A stretch of 52,851 nt of DNA, taken from assembly GCF_013349955.1 (NCBI RefSeq), contig NZ_JABVXC010000017.1, positions 1 through 52,851 on the forward strand, read 5' to 3'. Below the pieces are notes generated by a model. The model saw nothing but the letters and a program-made list of their open reading frames with translations. It searched no databases and was not told where the DNA came from. This document shows, piece after piece, positions 7,864 through 15,465 of this stretch (its first letter is position 1; each line of letters opens with the position of its first letter). Origin of the DNA: Onishia taeanensis. GTDB taxonomy: Bacteria; Pseudomonadota; Gammaproteobacteria; Pseudomonadales; Halomonadaceae. The translations under genes were made by a program, and so were the position numbers.

Positions 7864-9813
7864 GTGACCCTGCTACGTCTGGAACAGCTGCAACTGGCCT
7901 ATGGCCCTCAGGTGCTGCTCAACGGGGCCGATCTGGTGCTGGAGCGCGGCGAGCGCTTGGCGCTGGTGGGCCGCAACGGTACCGGCAAGTCGACCCTGCT
8001 CAAGCTGGTATCGGGTGAGATCCAGGCCGATGGCGGTAGCCTGTGGCGAGCCCCTGGGCTCAAGATCGGCGTGCTCGAACAGGACCTGCCAGCGGCCTCC
8101 GGGGAGACCATCTTCGATGTCGTCGCCCAGGGCCTGCCCGAGGCGGGTTCGCTGCTGGCCGAGTATCACCACCTGATTCAGGATCCGGACCCTGACATGA
8201 CGCGGTTGGAGCGCCTGCAGACGCAGCTCGAGTCCATCGACGGCTGGTCGTTCCATCAGCGTATCGACACCGTGCTGACGCGACTCGGCCTGCCTGCCGA
8301 CGACGCCATGGATGCTCTGTCCGGCGGTTGGCGGCGGCGAGTGGCCCTGGCCAGAGCCTTGGTTGCCGAACCGGATCTGCTGCTGCTCGACGAGCCCACC
8401 AACCATCTGGACCTGGATACCATCGGCTGGCTCGAGGATCAGCTCGCCGCCTTCAATGGCGCCGTGCTGTTCATCACCCACGACCGTACCTTCCTGTCGC
8501 GCCTTGCCACCGCCATCCTGGAGCTGGATCGCGGTCGTCTGGGACGCTATCCCGGCGACTACGCCAAGTATCAGGAGCAGAAGAACCACGAGCTGGAAGT
8601 CGAGGCCCGTGAGAACGCCGAATTCGACAAGAAGCTCGCCCAGGAAGAGTCCTGGATCAGGCAGGGCATCAAGGCGCGCCGGACCCGTAATGAAGGGCGC
8701 GTACGGGCCCTGGAGAAAATGCGTCGTGAGCGCGGCCAGCGCCGCGAACGCCAGGGCAATGCCAACCTGTCGGTTGATAGCGGCGAGCGCAGCGGCAAGC
8801 AGGTGGTGGAGCTCAAGCATGTCAGCCAGTCCTTCGGTAGCGATTATGTGATCCGCGACCTGAGTCTCGATATTCAGCGTGGCGACCGGATTGGCCTGAT
8901 CGGGCGCAACGGCGCCGGCAAGACCACCCTGCTGAAGATCCTGCTCGGCGAGCTCGAACCGCAGGAAGGCAAGGTCAAGCTGGGCACCAAGATGCAGGTG
9001 GCTTACTTCGACCAGCTGAGGGCCGGCCTCGAACCGGAGAAGACCGTCTACGACAACGTGGCTCAGGGCAGCGACCGAGTGACCGTGGGTGGCAAGGACC
9101 GTCACGTCATCAGCTACCTGCAGGACTTCCTGTTTACCCCTGAGCGGGCCCGCCAGCCGGTCAAGGCGCTGTCTGGTGGCGAGTCGAACCGCCTGCTGTT
9201 GGCCAAGCTGTTCACTCAGCCCGCCAACGTGCTGGTACTCGATGAGCCGACCAACGACTTGGACGTCGAGACCCTGGAGCTCCTTGAAGAGTTGCTGCTC
9301 GACTTCGATGGCACCCTGTTGCTGGTGTCTCACGACCGGTCCTTCATGGACAACGTGGTGACCGGAGTGCTGGCCTTCGAAGGCGATGGCATCGTGCGAG
9401 AATATGTCGGCGGCTACACTGACTGGATACGCCAGGGTGGCAAGTTACCGCCGGCCCCCTGGGACTTCAACGCCGCCCAGGCGGCAGGGCAGGCCAAGAC
9501 GGAGTCGCCCAGCGAAGCCAAGGCGTCGCGTGGTGAGCCTGCGCCTGCCGCCACTGAGACGATCACAGAAAAGAAGCGGGTCAAGCTGTCCTACAAGCTG
9601 CAGCGGGAGCTGGATCAGTTGCCGGCTTTGATCGAGCGCCTGGAAACCGAGGTCGCCGATTTCGAGGCCAAGACCGGGGATCCGAGCTTCTATCAGCAGG
9701 AAGCCGCGGACGTCACCGCCACGTTGGAGGCGCTCTCCGCCAAGCAGGGCGAGCTGGATGAGGCCATGGAGCGCTGGATGGAGCTCGAAGCGATGGCCGT
9801 AGGCGAAGCGTGA
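7864..9813 (+). CDS. uup: ABC-F family ATPase Uup
   Basis: A 649-residue soluble ABC-F protein with two nucleotide-binding domains and no membrane segments. Walker A motifs are GRNGTGKST (residues 36-44) and GRNGAGKTT (about 348). Signatures are LSGGWRRR and LSGGESNR, and the Walker B stretches end LLDEPTNHLD and VLDEPTNDLD. A charged interdomain linker and a C-terminal coiled coil (after residue ~560) match Uup, a ribosome- and DNA-associated ATPase that affects transposon excision and translation. The start is GTG at 7864 with AGAGG upstream. It is a single gene closed by a strong hairpin. The ~486-codon frame on the other strand is a shadow. Confidence 0.93.
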   Translation: MTLLRLEQLQLAYGPQVLLNGADLVLERGERLALVGRNGTGKSTLLKLVSGEIQADGGSLWRAPGLKIGVLEQDLPAASGETIFDVVAQGLPEAGSLLAEYHHLIQDPDPDMTRLERLQTQLESIDGWSFHQRIDTVLTRLGLPADDAMDALSGGWRRRVALARALVAEPDLLLLDEPTNHLDLDTIGWLEDQLAAFNGAVLFITHDRTFLSRLATAILELDRGRLGRYPGDYAKYQEQKNHELEVEARENAEFDKKLAQEESWIRQGIKARRTRNEGRVRALEKMRRERGQRRERQGNANLSVDSGERSGKQVVELKHVSQSFGSDYVIRDLSLDIQRGDRIGLIGRNGAGKTTLLKILLGELEPQEGKVKLGTKMQVAYFDQLRAGLEPEKTVYDNVAQGSDRVTVGGKDRHVISYLQDFLFTPERARQPVKALSGGESNRLLLAKLFTQPANVLVLDEPTNDLDVETLELLEELLLDFDGTLLLVSHDRSFMDNVVTGVLAFEGDGIVREYVGGYTDWIRQGGKLPPAPWDFNAAQAAGQAKTESPSEAKASRGEPAPAATETITEKKRVKLSYKLQRELDQLPALIERLETEVADFEAKTGDPSFYQQEAADVTATLEALSAKQGELDEAMERWMELEAMAVGEA

Positions 9814-9827
9814 ACGGGTAACGATAC

Positions 9828-9857
9828 AAGGGCGGCGTCCATTTGGACGCCGCCCTT
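9828..9857 (+). terminator. Hairpin terminator after uup
   Basis: A perfect 13-bp stem: AAGGGCGGCGTCC (9828-9840), loop ATTT, and GGACGCCGCCCTT (9845-9857). It has no T run on the plus strand. It lies between convergent uup and the universal stress gene and may act in both directions. Confidence 0.75.
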
Positions 9858-9950
9858 GATCCGATGTGCACTGAGTTGTCGTACTGTGTTGTTTGCGCGA
9901 GGCATTAGCCAAGTGATGCTATGGGCATGGCGTTAGCGCTCAATGTGGCG

Positions 9951-10403
9951 CTATTCCTTGCTGTCTTCCTCGCCGACCCGCACCGCCAGCACATCGCACT
10001 TGGCGCCGTGCAGGACGCCCGTGGACGTGGAGCCCAGCAGCAGCGCAAAGCCATGGCGGCCGTGCGATCCGACCACGATCAGGTCGACGTCATGCTCCTC
10101 GGCAAAGCGATGAATCTCGGTATCGGGCATGCCAACCACCACGTGCTGGTCTTCCTTGGCGACCTGATGCGGATCGGCAATCTCGGCCAGGCGTTGCTTG
10201 GCGTGTTCGTCCAATTGGTCCTGAATGCTGGTCAAGTCCATCGGAATATCACCGCCATAGGCGAAGCCCAAGGGTTCCAAGGTATGCATGATGGAAAGCT
10301 TGGCATGGTTGCGGTCAGCAATCGGCAGCGCGCGTTCCAGCACCTTGTGGGAATCCTTGGTGAGGTCGACGGCGACCAGGATGTGACCATACTCGTTGCT
10401 CAT
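9951..10403 (-). CDS. Universal stress protein, UspA family
   Basis: A 150-residue cytoplasmic Usp-domain protein: first strand HILVAVDLT with the Asp of the family, and the ATP-binding-type motif G-2x-G-9x-GS near residues 116-131 (GSHGRHGFALLLGSTS). Such proteins support survival under starvation and oxygen limitation. The ATG is preceded by GGGAG. An FNR/ANR-like box lies 66 bases upstream with a well-placed -10, which suggests microaerobic induction. The gene is monocistronic and convergent with uup. Confidence 0.92.
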   Translation of the reverse strand: MSNEYGHILVAVDLTKDSHKVLERALPIADRNHAKLSIMHTLEPLGFAYGGDIPMDLTSIQDQLDEHAKQRLAEIADPHQVAKEDQHVVVGMPDTEIHRFAEEHDVDLIVVGSHGRHGFALLLGSTSTGVLHGAKCDVLAVRVGEEDSKE

Positions 10404-10440
10404 GAGAGTCTCCCGGTAGAAAGTGAATGGGCCTGACTCA

Positions 10441-10482
10441 ACTTTAGGCGTGCCAATAGCTCACGACAACGATTTATATCAA
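10441..10482 (-). promoter_or_regulatory. Candidate FNR/ANR class II promoter for uspA
   Basis: Read on the minus strand, TTGAT-ATAA-ATCGT (10482-10469) matches the FNR/ANR box TTGATnnnnATCAA at 8 of 10 positions. TAAAGT at 10446-10441 sits where a -10 element would lie if the box is centred at -41.5. The ATG is 38 bases further on. Confidence 0.55.
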
Positions 10483-10607
10483 TCTTTTAGCATATTTTAG
10501 TCATCCTTTTTGGTCGATCGAGGTGCGCCAGGAGGGCGATATTTCGCCCCCGCTTTCCGATGGTCAGCCGTGTGGGCTCGATCGCCTTTCTCCAGGTAGA
10601 GGTGAAG

Positions 10608-11150
10608 ATGGTTTGGTTGATCATTTTGCTGGTGATGGGGCTGATGCTCTCACCCATGATGTGGCTGCGGCCCAGCCCCCAGCAGCAGCGCATGGGGCAG
10701 CTGCGAGAGGCGGCGAGACAGTCAGGCATCGGGGTCAAGTTGGGCGATTCGCCGCTGCATGAGGGGGGGCAGATGGTGAGTTATCGCTGGGCGTATCCCA
10801 GCGAGTACCCAGGGCCGCGCTTCGTGCTGGTTCGTGAGGCGGTAGCAAGCGACGCGCTCAAAGCCTTCATGGACGGCTGGCGCTGGCGGATCGAACCGAT
10901 ACGCCCCTTGCCCAGTGAGGCCAAGGAACGACTGGTGACAGTGCTTGCGGAACTGCCGGCGGATGCGAAGGTAGTGGAGTCGAGCCGTGAGGCGCTGACG
11001 CTATGGTGGGAAGAGTCGCTCGGTGTCGATGCTTTCGAACGGCATCGGGACAATATCCTGAACCTTAATCAGCAGCTTGCCGGGCGGTCGGATGAACCGG
11101 CGCCCCGCAAGCTGGGATTTCGAGAAAAGCGAGATCAGGCGCGGCGGTGA
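10608..11150 (+). CDS. Conserved membrane-anchored hypothetical protein
   Basis: A 180-residue protein with one N-terminal membrane segment (MVWLIILLVMGLMLSPMMW) and a cytoplasmic domain rich in Arg and Glu. The start at 10608 has AGGTAGAGGTGAAG upstream; the frame is open for 16 more codons but without a ribosome site. Proteins of this layout are common in Pseudomonas and Halomonas and are sometimes labelled YajC-like because of the N-terminal anchor, but I see no real YajC domain. A 7-G tract (10763-10769) lies in frame in the coding region. The gene is convergent with slyA. Function unknown. Confidence 0.78.
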   Translation: MVWLIILLVMGLMLSPMMWLRPSPQQQRMGQLREAARQSGIGVKLGDSPLHEGGQMVSYRWAYPSEYPGPRFVLVREAVASDALKAFMDGWRWRIEPIRPLPSEAKERLVTVLAELPADAKVVESSREALTLWWEESLGVDAFERHRDNILNLNQQLAGRSDEPAPRKLGFREKRDQARR

Positions 11151-11163
11151 TTGATACCGCCGC
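11141..11163 (+). terminator. Hairpin between convergent genes
   Basis: GCGGCGGT (11141-11148) and ACCGCCGC (11156-11163) form a perfect 8-bp stem with a 7-base loop, overlapping the stop codon of the upstream gene. There is no T run, so termination is only plausible. Confidence 0.45.
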
Positions 11164-11190
11164 TCTGCGAGACGAGTTGTCAGGTCACGC

Positions 11191-11637
11191 CTAGGCCTTG
11201 ACGTCTTCCTTGGCTTGGATCTTGAGTCCGTTATCTTCGATGCGAGAGAGTAGGGCATCGAGCCGATCGATGTCTTCATCGCTCAGCCCTTCGAGCATCT
11301 CTTCCCGAGCATGCTCGACAACGCTATCAATCTGCTCGAGCAAGGGCGTGGCCTCTTCCGTTAGGTAGATACGCTTGGCGCGGCGGTCATGGTCACAGGG
11401 GCAACGCTCGATCAGGCCTTGCTGGGCCAGTTGATCCAGGGTGCGCACCAGCGATGGGGCTTCGACGCCAATTGCCCTCGCCAGGTCGCACTGAGGCTGA
11501 CCATCGCCTAGACGCCACAGATGATAGATGGTGACCCAGCGGGTCTGCGTGAGTCCCAGTGGTGCCAGACGCTGATCGATGATGGCTCGCCAGAGTCGTG
11601 GCAGGCGGGCCAGCTTGAAACCGATATTTTTTTGCAT
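11191..11637 (-). CDS. slyA: MarR-family transcriptional regulator SlyA
   Basis: A 148-residue winged-helix regulator close to SlyA throughout: LARLPRLWRAIIDQRLAPL, then LTQTRWVTIYHLWRL, the recognition region VEAPSLVRTLDQL and the wing segment DRRAKRIYLTEEA. SlyA dimers bind AT-rich palindromes, often counteracting H-NS on envelope and stress genes. The ATG at 11637 has AGAGGG five bases upstream; the frame continues 11 codons further without such a site. It is convergent with the membrane-anchored hypothetical gene and on the same strand as the DUF5924 gene upstream. Confidence 0.9.
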   Translation of the reverse strand: MQKNIGFKLARLPRLWRAIIDQRLAPLGLTQTRWVTIYHLWRLGDGQPQCDLARAIGVEAPSLVRTLDQLAQQGLIERCPCDHDRRAKRIYLTEEATPLLEQIDSVVEHAREEMLEGLSDEDIDRLDALLSRIEDNGLKIQAKEDVKA

Positions 11638-11742
11638 GGTAGCCCTCTGTTCGCCAGCTAATAGTTGCATTGTGGGAACTCACCCTGGGCAATGCAACCC
11701 CACATTTGGTTAAGAGATGCTCACCGGTCAGGCTGCCTGCGC

Positions 11743-12987
11743 TCATGATGCGTCGCTTTCCTTGCCGGGGATCAGTTGGCGCCAATCGAGCCCGGGCAGG
11801 CCCCTCGGTGTCTGGATGTCGCCGTTCACTACCTGGGCGTCGCTCGCATCCTCTTGCACGGTAAAGCGCACCACGCCAATCCGCTGGCCTGACGGGGTCA
11901 TCACATCCACCCGCCAGGCGCCGCCGGGGTTCTCTGGGAAATTCTGCTTGTGGGTCCAGGCTCTGTACCCCTGAGCGCGCCCACCACGAATTTCCAATGG
12001 AATGCGGTCGACCAGCCTGCCATTGTGGCGCCACTCATGATAAACCGTCTCGCTCAGGCCCCTCGGCGCACGGATTGCCGTGAAGACAAAGAGGCCTCTA
12101 GAGGCGACCGCCTCGCTGGTCAAAGCCATTTGGCCGCTTGGGCTGCGGCTCGAGATCTCTAACCCCGGTGACAAGGCATAACCGCTGAGCCAGAGGTTAG
12201 CGGGTGGCACCCAGCCCCGTCCGGCCCAGCCGGCACCTGCCAATAGCAAGGCCAAGCCGATCATCGCCAGCCAACTGCTGGCGCGTTTGGGGCGCAAGAG
12301 GTTTACCAGGCTTGGCAAGGTAAATACCACCATCACGGCCAGCGCGATGGCCAGGCTCTCGCCGGTGTTCAGGTACAACATGATCGGCAGCGTGACCAAT
12401 ACCACGACAAACACACACAAGGCATGAAAAGCGAAATACACCCAGCGATGGCGTTCGGCCAAGCGGAAGTACAGCGGATCGAGAATCGAAAGCAGGGCCA
12501 GCCCCATGAAGAGCACCGTGAAGACCGCCTGACCGCTCGACCAGACAGTGGTGGCAAGCAGAAAAGGCAGGCTGAAAAACAGGGTCTCCTGGTGGATCAT
12601 CTGGGCAATGAAGGTGGTCACACCCCGTGAAAGGTGCGGGTAGCCGCGGTTGGAAAGCCATTGTTGAATCAGACTCTCTGAGAGCAGCAGCAGCCATGCG
12701 AGCAGCATCGCCAGGGCTAGAGCGCCCCCCAGCCACTGCTGGCGATCGACCAGAAAGAAACTCGCGACCCCGGCACTGAAAGCGACCGGAGGCCACAGCC
12801 AGGCATAAGGTTTCAAGCGCTGACTGAGTTTCGCGATATTGGCCTGCATGCCTACCAGCCGTGAGTTGGCCGGGGTTAGTGCGGCGGGCCTTGAAGGGCT
12901 CGTCATGTCCTGAGACGACGCCGGAGTGGGTACCTCGGATGGCGGCTCAGTCGAAGGGCTATCCATTGAAGGCCGGTCGGGGCTCAT
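11743..12987 (-). CDS. DUF5924 / DUF2914 membrane protein
   Basis: A 414-residue inner-membrane protein. The N-terminal ~45 residues are Pro/Ser-rich. Seven or so hydrophobic segments follow (about residues 60-270). A soluble C-terminal domain (about 300-395) matches DUF2914, with the block VYHEWRHNGRLVDRIPL and then RVDVMTPSGQRIGVVRFTV. The pairing of a DUF5924-type membrane region with DUF2914 is seen in marine gamma-proteobacteria. The DUF2914 domain probably lies on the periplasmic side. No function is established. It is on the same strand as crcB upstream, 151 bases apart. Confidence 0.8.
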   Translation of the reverse strand: MSPDRPSMDSPSTEPPSEVPTPASSQDMTSPSRPAALTPANSRLVGMQANIAKLSQRLKPYAWLWPPVAFSAGVASFFLVDRQQWLGGALALAMLLAWLLLLSESLIQQWLSNRGYPHLSRGVTTFIAQMIHQETLFFSLPFLLATTVWSSGQAVFTVLFMGLALLSILDPLYFRLAERHRWVYFAFHALCVFVVVLVTLPIMLYLNTGESLAIALAVMVVFTLPSLVNLLRPKRASSWLAMIGLALLLAGAGWAGRGWVPPANLWLSGYALSPGLEISSRSPSGQMALTSEAVASRGLFVFTAIRAPRGLSETVYHEWRHNGRLVDRIPLEIRGGRAQGYRAWTHKQNFPENPGGAWRVDVMTPSGQRIGVVRFTVQEDASDAQVVNGDIQTPRGLPGLDWRQLIPGKESDAS

Positions 12988-13138
12988 AAGGGAATCGGTT
13001 CAGTCGGGACAAGGAAGCCAATCCTACCAGTCGCGGCCGGTATCAGGGAGTCGCGATCCAGCGACAGGCCCGGCTGAAGGCTGCCGACGCCGTCGTTAAA
13101 GCGGGGTGATTAGCAGGCTGAATCTCAACGACGCCTCA

Positions 13139-13537
13139 TCAGGGAACGGAGCCGATCAAATCGCTGACAAGGCTTACAGTAAGCATGCCCAGCCAAGCGA
13201 ACAGCAGCGAACCGCCAAGGTGCAAACCAATGCCGGCTAGCGCTAGCCCCGGGCGGCCGGCCTGAAAGTTAGCGAGAATTTCAGCGGTGAAGGAAGAAAA
13301 CGTCGTTAAGGCACCGAACAAGCCGGTGACGAGAAACAGCCGCCATTCCGGTGAAATGTGGGGGTTTTCGCTGAAAATAGCCACGAAGAGGCCGATCAAA
13401 TAGCCGCCAAGCGTATTGGCGAATAGCGTGCCAAGCGGGATGGCGGGGTAATAGTGGTTGAGCCACACACCCAGCAGCCAGCGGGCGTTGGCGCCGATGG
13501 CTGCACCGCCGCTAACGGCGAGAATTGAAAGCCACAT
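13139..13537 (-). CDS. crcB: Fluoride efflux channel CrcB/Fluc
   Basis: A 132-residue, four-helix membrane protein of the Fluc family, which exports fluoride as a dual-topology homodimer. Signature residues are present: GGAAIGANARW near the N-terminus, the pore Asn in FANTLGGYLIG, and the Phe-box LFGALTTFSSF that lines the fluoride path. The ATG has AGGA five bases upstream. There is no recognisable fluoride riboswitch in the leader, which instead carries a 17-bp tandem duplication. It is a single gene rather than a crcB1/crcB2 pair. Confidence 0.93.
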   Translation of the reverse strand: MWLSILAVSGGAAIGANARWLLGVWLNHYYPAIPLGTLFANTLGGYLIGLFVAIFSENPHISPEWRLFLVTGLFGALTTFSSFTAEILANFQAGRPGLALAGIGLHLGGSLLFAWLGMLTVSLVSDLIGSVP

Positions 13538-13556
13538 GGTAATCCTAGTGTCTTAG

Positions 13557-13590
13557 TTTGATAGCGTTTTTGATTTGATAGCGTTTTTGA
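13557..13590 (-). repeat. Perfect 17-bp tandem duplication upstream of crcB
   Basis: TTTGATAGCGTTTTTGA is present at 13557-13573 and again, directly adjoining, at 13574-13590 (plus-strand reading). It lies ~20 bases before the crcB start and may change the length of the leader. Confidence 0.9.
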
Positions 13591-13660
13591 ATAGCACTCT
13601 TGGCGAGTGCGCTTTGAAGAGTGACTTGAGTTGGTATCGCACGGATAGTGCTCTATCGCG

Positions 13661-14620
13661 CTATCCATGCGAATGAGAATGTGCATGGGAGTGAGCGTGT
13701 GCTGCCGTCGCTCCGCTCTCCCCGCAGCTATTCGATGTCGGCGAGTCCAGGCAGTAGTCGCGAACCTCTAGCTGAATGGTGGCGTGGCTAATGCCAAAGC
13801 GCTGATCCAGCACCCCCTTGATCGCCACTAGCGCCTCGTGGCGATCCATGCCGTCGACCAAGGTGGCATGCAGCGACACCATCGGTCGGGCCGGCGTCAG
13901 TGACCAGACATGCACATGGTGCACCTCCGAGACGGCGGCAATCTGCTGCGGAATGCTGTGTTCGATCTGAGCCACGTCGAGGCCATCCGGGGCGCCTTCG
14001 AGCAAGATGTGGGCAGATTCACGGGTCAGTTTCCAGGCGCTGCGCATAATCAGCGCTGCAATCAGCAGCGACAGCAGAGGATCAATCGGCATCCAGCCAG
14101 TGGCGAAGATGACTGCGCCGGCGATGATGGCCGCCACCGAGCCCAGCAGGTCACCCAGCACGTGTAGAGCCGCACCGCGGATATTGAGGTTCTCGCGATC
14201 ACCCCAATGCAGAATGGCGAACACCACGATATTGACCAAAAGCCCCAGGGTCGCGATCACCATCATGGTATTGGCCTGGATATCGACCGGGTTCAGCAGG
14301 CGCCCTATGGCCTCGACGCAAATCCACACGACCAAGCCGATCAGCGTCAGGCCATTGACGAAGGCGGCCAGAATTTGCACTCGGTGATAGCCAAAGGTGC
14401 GACGACTGTCTGAGGGGCGTCTGCTCAAGCGGGCGGCGAACCAAGCCAGCGCCAGAGCGGCGCTGTCAGTGAGCATGTGGGCGGCATCGGCCAGCAGCGC
14501 CAGCGAGCCCGACAGTAACCCGCCGACCACTTCGGCGATCATGAAGCCGCCGGTCAGCACCAAGGCCCAGAGTAGCCTGGTTTCGCTGTCACTGTGATGA
14601 TGCGCGTGATCGTGTGCCAT
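13661..14620 (-). CDS. Cation diffusion facilitator (zinc exporter, CzcD/ZitB type)
   Basis: A 319-residue CDF transporter that exchanges cytoplasmic Zn2+ (possibly Co2+ or Cd2+) for protons. It has six membrane segments. The HxxxD metal-site pairs appear as ALLADAAHMLTDSAAL in helix 2 and AALHVLGDLLGSVA in helix 5. A cytoplasmic ferredoxin-like domain follows, then a His-rich tail (HAHSHAHSHSHG) that probably buffers metal; the N-terminus HDHAHHH is also His-rich. The ATG at 14620 has AAGG six bases upstream; 17 earlier codons are open without support. It follows the CBS gene by 91 bases on the same strand, so they are probably co-transcribed. Confidence 0.92.
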   Translation of the reverse strand: MAHDHAHHHSDSETRLLWALVLTGGFMIAEVVGGLLSGSLALLADAAHMLTDSAALALAWFAARLSRRPSDSRRTFGYHRVQILAAFVNGLTLIGLVVWICVEAIGRLLNPVDIQANTMMVIATLGLLVNIVVFAILHWGDRENLNIRGAALHVLGDLLGSVAAIIAGAVIFATGWMPIDPLLSLLIAALIMRSAWKLTRESAHILLEGAPDGLDVAQIEHSIPQQIAAVSEVHHVHVWSLTPARPMVSLHATLVDGMDRHEALVAIKGVLDQRFGISHATIQLEVRDYCLDSPTSNSCGESGATAAHAHSHAHSHSHG

Positions 14621-14711
14621 GAAGCGCCTTGTATGATGTTGGCATGCCGGCACGGGGCCGGCATGGGGCAATGCCCATCAGGCTAGCATGATCTCGGTCA
14701 GTGCCGGGGGC

Positions 14712-15320
14712 TCATAGCTCGTGGCCGAGCATCACGCGACAGATATCGGCGAAGCTGTGGGGTTCCCTGAGCAGTTGACCAAGCTCGACACCCAGCGCGC
14801 GACCGGCATCCGAGGCGGAGATCAAACCGCGCAGCCGGGGCTGCTGCTGTTCGTCATGGTCGATGATCAGCAAGTGCTGGTCGCCATGAGCCTGCAGTGC
14901 CTTGACTAGCGTGCCGATGGTCAGCTTCGACAGCCGTGACAACGGCAGCGCATGTAGCGTCGAACAAGGGGACTGCACCATCCCCACGGTGACATCGGCG
15001 CGGGCGATCTGATGGGTCTGCATGGCTTGGGTCGTCCGGCGGCCGCCGAGCAGTTCCTTGGCGGTGACGATGCCCTGGCAGTGTCCGTCGGCGTCTGCCA
15101 CTAGCAGTAGACGCACGCCACTGGCCTGCATGATCAGGCGGGCTTCTTCAGCGGGAGTCTCCGTGCCGATAGTGCGGGCTCTGACCTTGGTGAAGTCAGT
15201 GAGCAGCGAACTCGCCGGGCTGTCGACCGTCAGATGCGAAAGCGACGCTGCGGGGGCGGCGATCGGCAGGTCACCGGCCAGTGACTCGAGCGACAGGGTG
15301 GGATGCGACATATCTGGCAT
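14712..15320 (-). CDS. CBS-domain protein
   Basis: A 202-residue soluble protein containing a tandem pair of CBS motifs (about residues 45-105 and 115-185). Examples are PAEEARLIMQASGVRLLLV followed by GIVTAKELL, and later HLLIIDHDE followed by LRGLISASDAGRALG. Such pairs bind adenosyl ligands and regulate partners. The ATG at 15320 has GAGGAG eight bases upstream; 22 further open codons precede it without support. It is upstream of the CDF exporter in the same direction. The ligand and partner are unknown. Confidence 0.83.
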   Translation of the reverse strand: MPDMSHPTLSLESLAGDLPIAAPAASLSHLTVDSPASSLLTDFTKVRARTIGTETPAEEARLIMQASGVRLLLVADADGHCQGIVTAKELLGGRRTTQAMQTHQIARADVTVGMVQSPCSTLHALPLSRLSKLTIGTLVKALQAHGDQHLLIIDHDEQQQPRLRGLISASDAGRALGVELGQLLREPHSFADICRVMLGHEL

Positions 15321-15399
15321 GATGGTACTCCTCGTGTCGATTCCGGTGCGCGAGTGACCGAGCATCGGGGGCTTAAAAGTTAGCAAGCTCAGAATATCT

Positions 15400-15430
15400 A
15401 TCTTACTGCTATATTAAGTCCTGCTGTCAA
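15400..15430 (-). promoter_or_regulatory. Candidate promoter for the CBS-CDF unit
   Basis: On the minus strand there is a perfect -35 TTGACA (15430-15425) and TAAGAT (15405-15400), separated by 19 bases, inside an AT-rich intergenic stretch. A 19-base spacer is typical of MerR-type promoters, but I see no convincing dyad. Confidence 0.4.
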
Positions 15431-15465
15431 CTGGAAATGTCGACGAAAGTATCAACGTTGAATGA

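Noticed and set aside
7873..9333. 486-codon frame opposite uup
   Set aside because: It is antisense to the highly conserved ABC-F gene, has a skewed composition from reversed high-GC codons, and no recognisable domain.
10763..10769. G7 tract in the membrane-anchored hypothetical gene as a second slippage switch
   Set aside because: The frame is intact through the tract and seven Gs are not unusual at this GC content; there is no evidence of variation.
13538..13660. Fluoride riboswitch upstream of crcB
   Set aside because: The leader lacks the conserved fluoride aptamer core (GGNGAUGG with the downstream pseudoknot pieces) and contains instead a 17-bp tandem duplication.
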